The translations under genes and the position numbers were made by a program. Below, in pieces: positions 5,176 to 6,367 of a stretch of DNA of 6,367 nt (position 1 is its first letter; every line of letters begins with the position of its first letter). The notes under the pieces are model-generated. The model made no database searches. It saw only the letters and a list, made by a program, of their open reading frames with translations, and was not told where the DNA came from. This DNA comes from an uncultured Chloroflexaceae bacterium (lineage in GTDB: Bacteria; Chloroflexota; Chloroflexia; Chloroflexales; Chloroflexaceae): contig CAKZQX010000823.1 in NCBI GenBank assembly GCA_937141995.1, positions 1 through 6,367 of the forward strand, given 5' to 3'.

Positions 5176-6367
5176 TCAGATCGAACCGCGCAAGCGCCAG
5201 GCCAGACCGGTATAGCGACTGCGCACGTTGTTGTTGCGTATGGCAACCGCGATTGCTTTACGGTCGCCCACCAGCACAACCAGTTCGCGCGCGCGTGTCA
5301 CGGCTGTGTAGACCAGGTTGCGCTGCAGGAGAGTATAGTGCTGCATCAGCAGGGGCACCACGACCACCGGGTATTCGCCGCCCTGGCTCTTGTGAATGCT
5401 GACGGCATAGGCCAGGGTTAGTTCATCCAGCAGGCCAAAATCGTAGGCAACCGACCGCTCGTCATCAAAGCGCACCCAGAGCAGTTGCTCGACCGGGTCG
5501 ATTGCGGTGACAACGCCAATATCGCCGTTGTAGACATCCAGATCGTAGTTGTTGCGCAGTTGCAGCACGCGATCACCCAGGCGAAAGGTGTTGGAGCCGA
5601 AGCTCTTTTCCGGTTTGTCGGGTGTCGTCGGGTTCAGCGCTTCTTGCAGCAGGCGGTTAAGCCCGGCAACCCCGGCCGGTCCCCGGTGTGTGGGTGAGAG
5701 CACCTGGATATCGGCGCAGGAGTCATAACCAAAGCGGCGGGGAATACGAGCGGCAACCAGTTCTACCGTGAGCGCGGCGCAGCGTTCCGGCTCGGCTGCC
5801 GGGAAGAAGAAGAAATCGTTCAGGTTTTTGTAGTGCGGTAGCTCACCGTTGTTGATGCGGTGAGCATTGGTGATAATGCCACTGTCCGCTGCCTGACGAA
5901 AGATCGCATCCAGGTGAATGCTGGGCACGGCCATGCTCTCAAGGATGTCGCGCAGCACCCGCCCCGGCCCGACGCTGGGCAGTTGATCGGTATCACCCAC
6001 CAGCAGCAGATGCGCGCCCGGCGGCACGGCTTTCAGCAGATGGTTCGCCAGCAGGATGTCGAGCATGCTGGCTTCGTCCACCACCAGCAGATCGCACTCC
6101 AGCGGGTTGGCGGCATTACGGTTAAAGTGGCGGCCACCCTGGGGCGAGAACTCCAGCAGGCGATGGATGGTGCGGGCTTCTGCGCCGGTGGCCTCGGCCA
6201 GGCGCTTGGCGGCCCGACCAGTGGGCGAGGCGAGGGCGGCGCGGTAGCCCCGCGCCCGCACCAGCGCGATAACGGTGCGTAGCGTCGTGGTTTTGCCGGT
6301 ACCCGGCCCGCCGGTCAGCACGCTGATGGTGCGGGTCAGCGCCATCTGCACGGCTTCCTGCTGGCGC
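5176..6367 (-). CDS. recD2: RecD2-type ATP-dependent DNA helicase, C-terminal part (5' end outside window)
   Basis: Superfamily 1B helicase that unwinds DNA 5' to 3' using ATP. The reading frame is open to the right edge: codons upstream of the GTG at 6351 read R-Q-Q-E-A-V, as in the family, so that GTG is not the true start. Counting from it, motif I GGPGTGKTT is at about 14-22, motif Ia ASPTGRAAKRLAEA at 41-54, motif II VVDEAS at 90-95, motif III LVGDTDQLPSVGPG at 117-130, and FRQA at 151-154. A small beta-barrel insertion follows (about 257-305, FRLGDRV, YNGDIGVV), then HKSQGGEYPVVV (320-331) and YTAVTRARE (348-356). The barrel plus the KSQG motif is typical of RecD/RecD2 and TraI-like enzymes. 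About 396 residues and a normal C-terminus are present; full RecD2 is usually 700-750 residues, so the N-terminal half is missing. RecD2 acts without RecBC in many bacteria. RecD of RecBCD cannot be strictly excluded without the N-terminus and neighbours. Confidence 0.93.
   Translation of the reverse strand, partial: RQQEAVQMALTRTISVLTGGPGTGKTTTLRTVIALVRARGYRAALASPTGRAAKRLAEATGAEARTIHRLLEFSPQGGRHFNRNAANPLECDLLVVDEASMLDILLANHLLKAVPPGAHLLLVGDTDQLPSVGPGRVLRDILESMAVPSIHLDAIFRQAADSGIITNAHRINNGELPHYKNLNDFFFFPAAEPERCAALTVELVAARIPRRFGYDSCADIQVLSPTHRGPAGVAGLNRLLQEALNPTTPDKPEKSFGSNTFRLGDRVLQLRNNYDLDVYNGDIGVVTAIDPVEQLLWVRFDDERSVAYDFGLLDELTLAYAVSIHKSQGGEYPVVVVPLLMQHYTLLQRNLVYTAVTRARELVVLVGDRKAIAVAIRNNNVRSRYTGLAWRLRGSI

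Overview
The window looks like chromosomal DNA from a Chloroflexota bacterium, most like a filamentous gliding Chloroflexus/Roseiflexus type. This is an inference from the mix of gene families (RsbR-like PAS-STAS protein, stand-alone CheW and CheY, CHASE3 chemoreceptor, RecD2-type helicase) and the moderately high GC content. No marker gene fixes the taxon. All five recognisable genes lie on the minus strand, so the window is best read from right to left. No rRNA, tRNA, CRISPR array, transposase or phage gene was seen.

Right end (5176-6367): the C-terminal motor half of a RecD2-type DNA helicase, cut by the window edge. A 364-bp intergenic region follows (4812-5175). It holds a GC-rich palindromic element with two mutually exclusive hairpins, an 18-bp palindrome matching the CRP-type consensus TGTGA-N6-TCACA, AT-rich promoter-like hexamers on both strands, a perfect 7-bp dyad, and several further inverted repeats that would lie in the leader of the next gene.

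Centre (2146-4802): a tight three-gene cluster encoding a triple-PAS protein ending in an RsbR-like STAS domain, a CheW coupling protein with an N-terminal extension, and a single-domain CheY-like response regulator. Gaps are 33 and 20 nt, so the three are probably co-transcribed. A 309-bp gap (1837-2145) with two abutting inverted repeats separates them from the last gene.

Left end (1-1836): a transmembrane methyl-accepting chemotaxis protein (CHASE3 sensor, two HAMP units, signalling hairpin), running off the left edge before its stop.

Taken together, the four signalling genes look like a chemosensory module: receptor, coupler and response regulator, with a stressosome-type PAS-STAS protein at its head in place of another chemotaxis component. 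No CheA, CheR or CheB is visible; they may lie beyond the left edge or elsewhere. The pairing of an RsbR-like STAS protein with CheW/CheY/MCP, apparently under a CRP-like site, is the most interesting point here. A functional link is inferred from gene order only.
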